Shown here one piece after another: positions 24,073 through 32,779 of a stretch of 64,000 nucleotides of DNA. Position 1 is the first letter of the stretch. Every line of letters starts with the position of its first letter. The notes under the pieces were generated by a model. The model worked only from the letters and a program-made list of their open reading frames with translations, searched no databases and had not been told where the DNA came from. A program made the translations under genes and the position numbers. Origin of the DNA: Chloroflexota bacterium (GTDB taxonomy: Bacteria; Chloroflexota; Anaerolineae; VGOG01); contig JAUWOY010000003.1 of assembly GCA_030611885.1 (NCBI GenBank), positions 1 to 64,000 on the forward strand, read 5' to 3'.

Positions 24073-25095
24073 ATGACTTTCCTTGATGCAGCGCACCAGA
24101 TTCTCAAACTGGCTGAACAGCCCCTACACTACCGGGAGATCGCCAAACAAGCTCTCGAACAAGGGCTCATCGAGAGCAGGGGAAAGACGCCAGAGGCCAC
24201 TATGAACGCTCAACTGGCCACCAACATCAAACGGGCAGAGGAGGGCGGTTCGCCGTCTCGATTCGTGCGCATTGGCCGGGGCGTCTTCGGTCTGAGGGAG
24301 TGGGGAAGAACTGGGCCGACAGCGCCGACCATTGAGGAGCAACCTCAACCGTCGTACCTCACCTACAAAAAGGCGGCGTTGCGGGTGCTGCGGGAAGCCG
24401 GTCAGCCTCTCAGCGCCCAGGGGATCACCCAGCGGGCCGTCGAGCAAGAGCTGATCAATCCTCTGGGCCTCACCCCAGACGCAACGATGGCTGCCCAACT
24501 CTATACTGACATCAATAGGCGGAGAGCGGAGTCCCTTTTCCGCAAGGAGGGACGCAACCTATTCGGCCTGGCTGAGTGGGAGAAGGGCGTCAGCGACATC
24601 GCACGGCTGGCGGCACGCCAGCGTCAGGAGGTCAAGCACAGGCTGCACGAGCGGCTCTTGACCATGCATCCGTCCGAATTTGAGCAGCTCATCGGCCGCT
24701 TGCTGGGAGCAATGGGCTATGAAAATGTCACGGTGACCGGACGGAGCGGCGATAGGGGCATTGACGTAGTGGCCGACATCGAGATCGGCATCCTTCAGTT
24801 GCGGACAGCGGTGCAGGTCAAGCGCATGAAGGGCAACGTCCAGCGTCCGGTGGTCGCCCAACTGCGAGGGGACATGGCCCTGTTGGATGTAGATCAGGGA
24901 ATAATTATCACTACCAGCGGTTTCGCTCAGGGTGCCAAGGACGTGGCCCGGGTGCGCAACGTGACCCCCATCACCCTCATTGATGGTGACCACCTGACCG
25001 ACCTGCTCATCGAGCAAGGCATTGGTGTGCATCAAGAAACGGTTGAGGTATTGAGATTTGACGAGGCGGGGTTGTATGGCGAGGAAGCAATGTAG
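24073..25095 (+). CDS. Mrr-type restriction endonuclease with two HARE-HTH domains
   Basis: 340 residues. Two similar winged-helix HARE-HTH domains (about 1-75 and 95-170: 'AAHQILKLAEQPLHYREIAK' and 'AALRVLREAGQPLSAQGITQ', each ending near 'GLREWG' or 'GLAEWE'). They precede a C-terminal Mrr_cat nuclease (about 200-320) with 'PSEFEQLIGRLLGAMGYENV', 'TGRSGDRGIDVVADI' (catalytic Asp) and 'RTAVQVKRMKGNVQ' (QxK variant of the ExK motif). Mrr proteins cut modified DNA, and HARE-HTH domains are thought to recognise modified cytosine or chromatin-like states. It overlaps the next gene by 20 bases. No methylase is adjacent, which fits a type IV-like role. Confidence 0.87.
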   Translation: MTFLDAAHQILKLAEQPLHYREIAKQALEQGLIESRGKTPEATMNAQLATNIKRAEEGGSPSRFVRIGRGVFGLREWGRTGPTAPTIEEQPQPSYLTYKKAALRVLREAGQPLSAQGITQRAVEQELINPLGLTPDATMAAQLYTDINRRRAESLFRKEGRNLFGLAEWEKGVSDIARLAARQRQEVKHRLHERLLTMHPSEFEQLIGRLLGAMGYENVTVTGRSGDRGIDVVADIEIGILQLRTAVQVKRMKGNVQRPVVAQLRGDMALLDVDQGIIITTSGFAQGAKDVARVRNVTPITLIDGDHLTDLLIEQGIGVHQETVEVLRFDEAGLYGEEAM

Positions 25096-25405
25096 CAAGA
25101 CCAAGACTCTCAGCGACATTCCCAGCGGCCTGTGGCCGCACTTCCAAGAGTATGACGTTCGAACCCTGGACCTCGACCGCGACGCCAATCTGATCATTCA
25201 GCGCACGCTGGAATATGGCACCTGGGACGAGGTGCGCTGGCTCTTCGGCACCTACGGTGGCCCACGCATCTGCACCTTCGTGCGAGAACGAGGCGAACGC
25301 CTCTTGTCCAGTGTCACCTTCAACTATTGGCGCAAGCTGTTGGAGATACACCAATGGCGGCGTTCACCATTTCCCACGGCAAAGGGGGAAGTATGGGACA
25401 GATAA
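25076..25405 (+). CDS. DUF6922-like small protein coupled to the Mrr gene
   Basis: 109 residues. 'IPSGLWPHFQEYDVRTLDLD', 'IIQRTLEYGTWDEVRWLFGT' and 'LLSSVTFNYWRKLLEI' resemble the DUF6922 family, small proteins often found upstream of nucleotidyltransferase-type toxins. Here no such toxin follows. ATG 25076 lies inside the 3' end of the Mrr gene, so the two are translationally coupled. It may be an antitoxin-like or accessory partner of the nuclease; the sequence does not show which. Confidence 0.6.
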   Translation: MARKQCSKTKTLSDIPSGLWPHFQEYDVRTLDLDRDANLIIQRTLEYGTWDEVRWLFGTYGGPRICTFVRERGERLLSSVTFNYWRKLLEIHQWRRSPFPTAKGEVWDR

Positions 25406-25481
25406 CCCTGGCCAATCCCCATTGGGAAGCGCTTACACCCGAAATGCAAAGGAATGACCATCTTCAAGAGGAGAGGAAGAC

Positions 25482-26315
25482 ATGGACTTTCACAACCAAC
25501 ACGCCATCATCACCGGCGGCTCCAGCGGCATCGGTCGGGCCACGGCCCGCTTGCTGACCCGGCGCGAGGCCCACGTGTCCATTATCGCCCGCCGCCAGGA
25601 GTTACTGGACGAGGCACTGTCCGAGCTGGAGGCTTTGCGCGATAATCCAGCCCAGCGCCTGCGGACCTACTCTGCGGACGTGACGGACTGGGAGCAGACG
25701 CAGCAGGCCATCGCTGCCCTCACCGCCGATGGTTACCCACCCGACATTCTGATCAACGCCGCCGGCTTTGCCCACCCCGGCTACTTCGAGGAACTGCCCC
25801 TCGATATCTTCCGCTACACGATGGACGCGGACTATTTTGGCACGCTGCACCCCATCAAGGCTGTCCTGCCCACGATGATGGAGCGGCACGGCGGTCACAT
25901 CGTCAACTTCTCGTCGGTGGCCGGGTTCCTGGGGGTGTTCGGCTACACTGCCTACGGCGCGGCCAAGTTCGCCGTGCGCGGTTTTTCGGACGTGTTGCGC
26001 CAGGAGATGAGGCCCTACGGCATCCACGTTTCGGTCATCTTCCCACCCGATACCGACACGCCCCAGCTTCACTACGAGAACCAGTTCAAGCCCCTGGAAA
26101 CCCGCCGCATCGCCGGGGCGGCCAAGGCGCTTACGGCCGATCAGGTGGCCCAGGCTCTGGTGCGCGGCATCGAGCGACGGCAGGTGTACATCTTGCCCAG
26201 TCTCGACACTCGGCTCTACTTCCTGCTTTCCAACGGCTTCACCGGTCTCTTTCGTTGGTACTTTGACCGCATCATCGCCAAAGCGCGTCGGGAGCGAGAG
26301 GGAAAAAAACAATAA
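25482..26315 (+). CDS. Short-chain dehydrogenase, 3-ketodihydrosphingosine reductase-like
   Basis: 277 residues, a Rossmann-fold SDR with 'AIITGGSSGIGRATARLL' (cofactor site), 'LINAAGFAHPGYFEELPL', the catalytic Ser in 'IVNFSSVAGFLGVFG' and YxxxK in 'YTAYGAAKFAVRG'. The 'SVIFPPDTDTPQLHYENQFK' segment and the hydrophobic C-terminus with basic tail closely resemble 3-ketodihydrosphingosine reductases, which reduce the keto group of the sphingoid base precursor. No serine palmitoyltransferase is nearby, so a sphingolipid role is only suggested. ATG 25482 follows GAGGAGAGGAAG. Confidence 0.82.
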   Translation: MDFHNQHAIITGGSSGIGRATARLLTRREAHVSIIARRQELLDEALSELEALRDNPAQRLRTYSADVTDWEQTQQAIAALTADGYPPDILINAAGFAHPGYFEELPLDIFRYTMDADYFGTLHPIKAVLPTMMERHGGHIVNFSSVAGFLGVFGYTAYGAAKFAVRGFSDVLRQEMRPYGIHVSVIFPPDTDTPQLHYENQFKPLETRRIAGAAKALTADQVAQALVRGIERRQVYILPSLDTRLYFLLSNGFTGLFRWYFDRIIAKARREREGKKQ

Positions 26316-26350
26316 CCAATATCCAATATCCAATATTTAGTAACCAATTC
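26312..26350. repeat. Heptamer text-like repeat
   Basis: Three CCAATAT-type units in tandem followed by 'ttagtaaccaattccca'. Same style as 32097 and 52540. No spacers, no hairpin, no gene. Confidence 0.6.
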
Positions 26351-26379
26351 CCAGGTAGAGCAAGCAAGGAGGTCATTTT

Positions 26380-26790
26380 ATGAAGTTCGGCAGCATGGAG
26401 TACATGGAGGAGGTCAAGCGGCGCAGCAACGCCGACGAGGAGTACCAACGCCTGGCTAAGGACGAGAGTGACTCTTACTTGATGATCATCAAGGCCGAGC
26501 CCGACAGAGGCATTCCAGGGACGCTGACCATCGGCTACGCCGCCGACCACGGCACCATCACCGAGGCCTGGATCGGGGAGCGCAAGACCGACTTCGTCCT
26601 GCAGGGGTCATACGGCGTGTGGGTGCGGATTCTGACCGGCAAGCTCGACCCCAATAAGGCGATGATGATGCGCAAGCTCAAGGTCAAAGGGAACCTGCTG
26701 CAACTGCTCAGGACGGCCGACGCCACCATCCGCTGGCTGCAGGTGCTGCAGACCATCCCCACCGAGTTCGAAGGGGATTACGCGGATTAG
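26380..26790 (+). CDS. SCP2-like sterol/lipid-binding domain protein
   Basis: 136 residues with the SCP2 fold pattern: an N-terminal helix ('MEEVKRRSNADEEYQRL'), beta strands 'TLTIGYAADHGTITEAWIGE' and 'DFVLQGSYGVWVRILTGKLD', and the C-terminal 'MMRKLKVKGNLLQLLRT'. Family members bind lipids or acyl-CoA in a hydrophobic tunnel. It sits between two SDR genes, so a small lipid or steroid-like redox cluster is plausible. ATG 26380 follows AAGGAGGTC at optimal spacing. Confidence 0.8.
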   Translation: MKFGSMEYMEEVKRRSNADEEYQRLAKDESDSYLMIIKAEPDRGIPGTLTIGYAADHGTITEAWIGERKTDFVLQGSYGVWVRILTGKLDPNKAMMMRKLKVKGNLLQLLRTADATIRWLQVLQTIPTEFEGDYAD

Positions 26791-26817
26791 GGTTTCGCTG
26801 GAACGGAGGGATGAGCG

Positions 26818-27709
26818 ATGACTGAGAACACGATAGACCTGAGCGGCAAGACCGCGATCATCACTGGCGGGGGCTCCGGCATCGGGGCCGGCGTCGCCGC
26901 GCACGTTCGGCGCACTGGGCGCTAACCTGGTCATCGGCGACGTCGAGATGGAGACCGCCGAGGAGGTCGCCGCCGAATTGGAGCAGGCCGGCTACCCGGT
27001 CCTGCTGGTGCAGGTGGACGTGCAGAACGCCGAACAGGTGGATGCGCTGGTCGAGCAGACCGTTGCCCGCTTCGGTGGAGTGGACATCCTGGTCAATTCG
27101 GCCGGCGTGGGCACTCTGTCGTCCATCGTGGACATGCTGGAGGAGGAATGGGATTGGGTGCTGGGGGTGAATCTCAAAGGCACTTTCCTCTGCACCCGCG
27201 CCGTCGTTCGCTGGTGGCTTCAGAACGGACGGCGGGGTAAGATCATCAACCTTTCCTCCATCAACGAGGCCGTTCCGCTGGCGGGCGAGTCCCACTATTG
27301 CGCCTCTAAAGGCGGCGTGATGATGTTCACCCGCTCGGCCGCGCTGGAACTGGCCCCCTACGGCATCCACGTCAACGCCATCGCTCCCGGCATGATTGAG
27401 ACTCCGATGACCGAGGAGGTGATCGTCGTCCCCGAGCTCCACGCCGCCCACCAGAAGCAGGTTCCTTTCAGGCGCTTCGGGCAGCCGGAGGACGTGGCGA
27501 AGGTGGCCGCCTTCCTGGCCTCTCCCTGGTCGGACTGGATCACCGGCGCCAGCATCCCCGTGGATGGGGGGATGCACCTGATCGGCGAGGAGAGCTACAT
27601 CTGGGCCATCGAGCGGGCCATGGGCCACCACGACCAGATCCCCAAAGTGCCGATGTGCTGGCCGCCCGGTGCGCTGGAGGAAGAGAGCAAGAAGGAGGAA
27701 ACCGAATGA
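26818..27709 (+). pseudogene. Short-chain dehydrogenase interrupted by a one-base frameshift
   Basis: From ATG 26818 (GGAGGGATGAGCG upstream) the frame gives 'DLSGKTAIITGGGSGIGAGV', the SDR cofactor site, and then stops at 26936. Reading on in the +1 frame from about 26900 continues as 'FGALGANLVIGDVEMETAEE' and a complete SDR: 'VDILVNSAGVGTLSSIVDM', 'IINLSSINEAVPLAGESHYC' with catalytic Ser and Tyr, 'ASKGGVMM', 'GMIETPMTEEVIVV'. One extra C in GCCGCGCACG (26896-26905) would explain it. This is either a recent inactivation or a sequencing/assembly error; all catalytic residues are otherwise kept. The downstream gene overlaps its stop (ATGA). Confidence 0.8.
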
Positions 27710-28140
27710 AACGCCCCACAGGTCTAATCGTCACTGCCGTGCTGATGCTGCTGACCGCCGTCGGCACCATCTTGTTCTGGATCACCTTCTTCGCCGACCT
27801 GGAAGCCCAGCGCGGCGGCTACCTGGCCTCCCAGTGCGCCGCCTGGTTCGCCTGGGAGATGTCCTTTCCCCTGGCCGACGGCTGGATGGCCGCGACCGCC
27901 ATCCTGGGTGCAGTGGGGTTGTGGCGCATGCGGCCGACTGGACTCCTGTTCGGGCTGGTGAGCGGAGGCGCGATGGTGTTCCTGGGATTGATGGACGTCC
28001 TGTTTTTCCTGCAGAACGGCCTCTATCTCCCCCTGAATAGCGAGGTGGCGGTGGAACTGTTCATTCATATCTGGACGGCGATCTTCGGCTTGTTTGCCAT
28101 CGCCTACGTCTGGACCAGGCGCGTGCTGCTCAGCCGCTGA
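27706..28140 (+). CDS. Unknown four-helix membrane protein
   Basis: 144 residues with about four hydrophobic segments: 'GLIVTAVLMLLTAVGTILFW', 'GWMAATAILGAVGLWRM', 'LLFGLVSGGAMVFLGLMDVL' and 'IWTAIFGLFAIAYVWTRRVL'. No charged catalytic pattern is visible and I do not recognise the family. ATG 27706 overlaps the SDR stop by four bases, so it belongs to the same operon, after SCP2 and SDR genes. Confidence 0.65.
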   Translation: MKRPTGLIVTAVLMLLTAVGTILFWITFFADLEAQRGGYLASQCAAWFAWEMSFPLADGWMAATAILGAVGLWRMRPTGLLFGLVSGGAMVFLGLMDVLFFLQNGLYLPLNSEVAVELFIHIWTAIFGLFAIAYVWTRRVLLSR

Positions 28141-28228
28141 GAACTAGAATGGGGCCGAATCACCAATCGAGAATACCGCTTTATCCGAGGTGGCTACCTC
28201 TGATAAATCTCTGGATTACCTCTGGAAA

Positions 28229-28320
28229 GAAGAGCGACTCATCACCGATAGTGAGGAGCACTGCATCTACATGCGGGCGGCCAGGTTCTGGGCTACTATG
28301 AGCGGTATGAGCCGCCGGCA
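28229..28320 (+). pseudogene. Decayed 3' fragment of the PAS-domain gene
   Basis: Nearly identical to the 3' end of the gene at 23670: 'GAAGAGCGACTCATCACCGA' against GAGGAGCGGCTCATCACTGA, then a shared 'TACATGCGGGCGG' and 'CCAGGTTCTGGG.TACTATGA'. A 16-base deletion after GCGGGCGG breaks the frame and no start or full domain exists. It is the trace of a duplication 4.3 kb away. Confidence 0.75.
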
Positions 28321-28325
28321 GGGGG

Positions 28326-28395
28326 AACAACGGACTCAAAGAAGTGAACGGACGTTTCAATCAGAGATGTCCGTTCAATCCTCAAGTCCGTTGTT
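28326..28395. repeat. Nested inverted repeat upstream of the M42 peptidase
   Basis: Perfect outer arms AACAACGGACT (28326-28336) and AGTCCGTTGTT (28385-28395) and inner arms GAACGGAC (28346-28353) and GTCCGTTC (28369-28376). Together with the pseudogene and the promoter at 28402 it accounts for the 330-base gap 28141-28472. No T-tract follows, so it is more like a MITE remnant than a terminator. Confidence 0.65.
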
Positions 28396-28401
28396 ACAGG
28401 C

Positions 28402-28430
28402 TGGACAAAAAGTCCGATCTGGTGTATTAT
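28402..28430 (+). promoter_or_regulatory. Sigma-70 promoter of the M42 peptidase gene
   Basis: TGGACA (28402-28407), 17 bases, TATTAT (28425-28430) with TG two bases before the -10 box. It supports the TTG 28473 start of the next gene. Confidence 0.65.
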
Positions 28431-28472
28431 ATGCCCCAGTTTGTGTCGGCATTGAAAGGGAAGGAGACAAAG

Positions 28473-29543
28473 TTGGATCAAACAGAAGCTCTGCTTAAAG
28501 AGATCACCGAAGCACCAGGAGTGCCCGGCTACGAGGGCGAGGTGCGGGCTGTGATCCGCCGCCATCTAGAGGGGATCACCACTGTCGAGCAGGATAAGAT
28601 GGGCAGCATCATCTGCAAAAAAGCGGGGCTGGCCGACTCGCCCAAGGTGATGCTGGCCGGACACATGGACGAGGTCGGCTTCATGGTCAGGCTCATCACC
28701 ACGGAGGGCTTCGTCAAGTTCGTCCCCCTGGGCGGTTGGTGGGATCAGGTGATGCTGGCCCAGCGCGTGGTCATCAAAACCGCTCAGGGCGATGTCCTCG
28801 GCGTCACCGGGGCCAAACCGCCCCACATGCTGCCGCCCGAAGAGCGGAAGAAGATGGTCCCCAAGAAGGACATGTACATTGACATCGGGGCCAGCAGCGA
28901 GGAGGAGGTGAAGGAGCGAGGGGTCCGCCCCGGCGATCCTATCATCCCCGTCAGCGAGTTCGCTGTCCTGGCCAATCCCAGGACCTACATGTCCAAAGCC
29001 TGGGACGATCGGGTCGGCTGCGCTCTCTTCATCCAGGCCATCCAACGCCTGGCCCAGGAGCGTCATCCTAACACTGTCTACGGGGTGGGCACCGTTCAAG
29101 AGGAAGTGGGACTCAGGGGGGCCAAGACCAGCGCGCACATCGTCTCGCCCGACGTGGCCATTATCCTGGAGGTGGACATCGCGGGCGACGTGCCGGGAAT
29201 CAAGCCTGAGGAATCGGCCATCAAAATGGGCAAAGGCCCTACCCTGCTCGTTTACGACAGGCGCATGATCCCCAACCTCAAGCTGCGGGACCTGGTGATC
29301 GAGACGGCCCAAGAATTGGAGATTCCCTTGCAGTTCTCGGCCGCAGAGGGCGGGGCCACTGATGGCGGGATGATCCACATTCACGCCGGCGGGGTACCCA
29401 CAGTGGTCATCGGTGTGCCCACCCGCCACATTCACAGCCACGTAGGCATCATGCACCGGGATGACTACGACCATGCTCTGGAGTTGATCGTGGCCCTGGT
29501 CAAGAAGCTGGATCAGGCCACGGTACAGGGGTTGACGGTTTGA
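28473..29543 (+). CDS. M42 family metallopeptidase (glutamyl/deblocking aminopeptidase-like)
   Basis: About 356 residues. A two-metal aminopeptidase: 'VMLAGHMDEVGFMVRLI' (His-x-Asp metal ligand), 'KAWDDRVGCALFIQAI' (bridging Asp), 'GTVQEEVGLRGAKTSAH' (catalytic Glu-Glu), 'AIILEVDIAGD' (Asp ligand) and 'RHIHSHVGIMHRDDYDHA' (last His). M42 enzymes form large tetrahedral complexes that trim peptides in the cytosol. TTG 28473 is preferred: AAGGAG lies 7 bases upstream and the promoter fits. ATG 28431 overlaps the -10 region. Confidence 0.88.
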   Translation: MDQTEALLKEITEAPGVPGYEGEVRAVIRRHLEGITTVEQDKMGSIICKKAGLADSPKVMLAGHMDEVGFMVRLITTEGFVKFVPLGGWWDQVMLAQRVVIKTAQGDVLGVTGAKPPHMLPPEERKKMVPKKDMYIDIGASSEEEVKERGVRPGDPIIPVSEFAVLANPRTYMSKAWDDRVGCALFIQAIQRLAQERHPNTVYGVGTVQEEVGLRGAKTSAHIVSPDVAIILEVDIAGDVPGIKPEESAIKMGKGPTLLVYDRRMIPNLKLRDLVIETAQELEIPLQFSAAEGGATDGGMIHIHAGGVPTVVIGVPTRHIHSHVGIMHRDDYDHALELIVALVKKLDQATVQGLTV

Positions 29544-29557
29544 CCCGACTACAGAAC

Positions 29558-29586
29558 TTGCGCTTTAGCCATAACCCGTGTATACT
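29558..29586 (+). promoter_or_regulatory. Sigma-70 promoter of mreB
   Basis: TTGCGC (29558-29563), 17 bases, TATACT (29581-29586), about 70 bases before the mreB start. Confidence 0.65.
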
Positions 29587-29655
29587 ATTTGATGAGGTAA
29601 GTTTGACCCACGAGGAACAGGGAGAGAAATATCATCAAAATGGAGAGCGTGATTA

Positions 29656-30660
29656 ATGCTTGAAAAACATATAGGTGTGGATTTGGGCACGGTCAACGTA
29701 TTGGTCTACGTTAAAGGGAAGGGCATTGTCCTGCAAGAGCCCTCGATGGTCGCCATCTCGGTGGACGAGAACAAGATTGTGGCTGTGGGCGAAGAAGCTC
29801 GCGCTATGATGGGGCGTACCCCTGAGAACATCGAAGTGATGCGGCCCATGCGCGATGGCGTCATCGCCAATTACGTCGTAACCGAGGCCATGCTGCGCTA
29901 TTTTATCACCAAGGTCTGCGGGCGGTTTCGCCTCTTCCGTCCAGTGGTGATGGTCACCGTGCCCGTCGGTGTCACCAGTGTGGAGAGACGGGCTGTGCAC
30001 GAGGCCGCCGTTCAGGCTGGCGGGAAGGAGGCATTTCTTATTCCCGAGCCCCTGGCGGCGGCCATTGGGGCCGGCTTGCCCATCGGCACCCCAACAGGCA
30101 ACATGGTGGTTAACGTCGGCGGCGGAACATCCGAATCGGCGGTTATCTCCATGAACGGCATCGTGGTATCCAGCTCAATTCGCATCGGCGGAGACGAGAT
30201 GAACGAGGCCATCATGTCTTATGTCAGAAAAAAGTACAACCTGGTGATAGGGGAGCCGACGGCCGAGGAGATAAAGTTCCAAATCGGCAGCGCGATGCCG
30301 CTGGAAGAGGAGCTGACCATGAATGTGCAGGGCAGGGATCACGTGGCTGGCCTGCCTAAGACCATCCAAATCAGTTCGGGCGAGGTGACGGAGGCCATCG
30401 CCGAGGCCCTGGCTGCCATCGTGGGAGTGGTCAGAGCCGTGCTGAGGGATACTCCCCCTGAGTTGTCTTCGGACATTATAGATCGGGGGATGGTGTTGGT
30501 CGGAGGGGGAGCGCTGTTGCGCAACATGGATCGGCTGCTGACCAAGGAAACGGGGGTGCCTTGTTCCGTAGCCGAGGATGCCATGTCGTGTGTGGCTAAG
30601 GGTGCTGGCAGGGCTCTGGAGAACTATCATGTTTTGAAGAGGAGCCTGGCTTTGCTCTAA
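29656..30660 (+). CDS. mreB: MreB/Mbl-type rod-shape protein with unusual phosphate-2 loop
   Basis: 334 residues, full-length bacterial actin. Phosphate-1 loop '[20 protein letters not shown]', '[19 protein letters not shown]', '[20 protein letters not shown]' and adenosine motif '[19 protein letters not shown]' are all present. In the phosphate-2 loop the usual 'VDIGGGTTE' reads '[14 protein letters not shown]': the Asp that helps hold Mg-ATP is Asn. MreB polymerises under the membrane and guides wall synthesis. No mreC or mreD follows; a terminator does. It may be a paralog with altered ATPase activity. Confidence 0.9.
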   Translation: MLEKHIGVDLGTVNVLVYVKGKGIVLQEPSMVAISVDENKIVAVGEEARAMMGRTPENIEVMRPMRDGVIANYVVTEAMLRYFITKVCGRFRLFRPVVMVTVPVGVTSVERRAVHEAAVQAGGKEAFLIPEPLAAAIGAGLPIGTPTGNMVVNVGGGTSESAVISMNGIVVSSSIRIGGDEMNEAIMSYVRKKYNLVIGEPTAEEIKFQIGSAMPLEEELTMNVQGRDHVAGLPKTIQISSGEVTEAIAEALAAIVGVVRAVLRDTPPELSSDIIDRGMVLVGGGALLRNMDRLLTKETGVPCSVAEDAMSCVAKGAGRALENYHVLKRSLALL

Positions 30661-30675
30661 TTTTTGGTTCTACTG

Positions 30676-30747
30676 AAAAAAGCTCCCGCAGCCGTCCCCG
30701 GGTGCGGAAATCGGCCCGAGGACGGGCCTCAGAGCAGGCTTTTTTTC
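30676..30747 (+). terminator. Terminator after mreB
   Basis: A branched stem begins in AAAAAAGC and closes with GCTTTTTTT at 30738-30746, with internal GCCCG/CGGGC pairing around 30713-30726. The long T-run supports Rho-independent termination. Confidence 0.65.
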
Positions 30748-30787
30748 AGGGGAGTCATCTTTGGTTTGTTTGTTGTGTCAACTTATA

Positions 30788-30821
30788 AGCCGCTATGGAG
30801 GTCGGAGCCTTCATAGCGGCT
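30788..30821 (+). promoter_or_regulatory. Leader hairpin before obg
   Basis: Perfect 10-bp arms AGCCGCTATG (30788-30797) and CATAGCGGCT (30812-30821) end 11 bases before the obg start codon. There is no T-tract. It could act on translation initiation of the next gene or be a small repeat. Confidence 0.45.
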
Positions 30822-30829
30822 ATTGCTAG

Positions 30830-32096
<1,267 letters not shown>

Positions 32097-32098
<2 letters not shown>

Positions 32099-32132
32099 CC
32101 AATATCCAGTCTCCAATATCTAATATCCAGTT
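32097..32132. repeat. Text-like repeat between obg and nadD
   Basis: Units CCAATATC, CAGTCTC, CAATATC, TAATATC, CAG in a row, of the same kind as those at 26312 and 52590. No gene or spacer structure. Confidence 0.55.
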
Positions 32133-32145
32133 ATGAGGGTTGAGC

Positions 32146-32754
32146 ATGCGTGTGGGGGTTCTGGGCGGCACTTTTGACCCAATTCACATCGGGCATCTGG
32201 TGGCGGCGGAGGAAGTCAGGGCACAGTTGGATCTGGATCGGGTGGTCTTCGTGCCCGCTGGGCTGCCGCCCCACAAGCTCACTGATGACGTCTTGCCGGC
32301 AGACCATCGGCTGGACATGGTGAAGCTGGCCATCGCCAGCAACCCTTACTTCACCGTCTCCCGCGTGGACATTGACCGCTTCGGTCCCTGCTACACGGTT
32401 GATACCATCGAGCTTCTGCGGGACGAATGGGGGGGCGATGTCGAGTTGTATTTCATCATGGGATCGGATTCCCTGGCCGATATCGTTACCTGGCACCAGC
32501 CGGAGCGCTTGGTCAGGCTGTGCCGCCTGGCGATCATGGAGCGGCCCGGCTATCGGGTGGATGTGGAGGAGTTGGAGCGGCTGCTGCCTGGTATCACCTC
32601 GCGGATACATTTCATCAATTCGCCCCAGTTGGACATCTCGTCCACCGACATCCAAAGGCGGGTGCGCCAGGGGCTGCCCATCAAGTACCAGGTGCCCGAG
32701 GCGGTGGAGGACTACATCTACGAGCACGGGCTTTACACGGGAAGAGAAGTTTGA
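32146..32754 (+). CDS. nadD: Nicotinate-nucleotide adenylyltransferase
   Basis: 202 residues. Nucleotidyltransferase motif 'VGVLGGTFDPIHIGHLVAAE' at the N-terminus and the C-terminal 'QLDISSTDIQRRVRQGLPIK' (ISSTxIR motif). It joins nicotinate mononucleotide with ATP to make deamido-NAD in NAD synthesis. ATG 32146 follows GAGGG; a TTG two codons earlier is possible. Confidence 0.95.
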   Translation: MRVGVLGGTFDPIHIGHLVAAEEVRAQLDLDRVVFVPAGLPPHKLTDDVLPADHRLDMVKLAIASNPYFTVSRVDIDRFGPCYTVDTIELLRDEWGGDVELYFIMGSDSLADIVTWHQPERLVRLCRLAIMERPGYRVDVEELERLLPGITSRIHFINSPQLDISSTDIQRRVRQGLPIKYQVPEAVEDYIYEHGLYTGREV

Positions 32755-32779
32755 ACTTTGAGCTTTGGACTTTGAACTT

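Noticed and set aside
28566-29474. Minus-strand open frame of 302 codons opposite the M42 peptidase
   Set aside because: His/Asp-rich nonsense product typical of antisense frames in GC-rich DNA.
30676-30747. Riboswitch or T-box leader before obg
   Set aside because: No T-box, specifier or known aptamer pattern. The stem plus T-run right after mreB is explained by a terminator.
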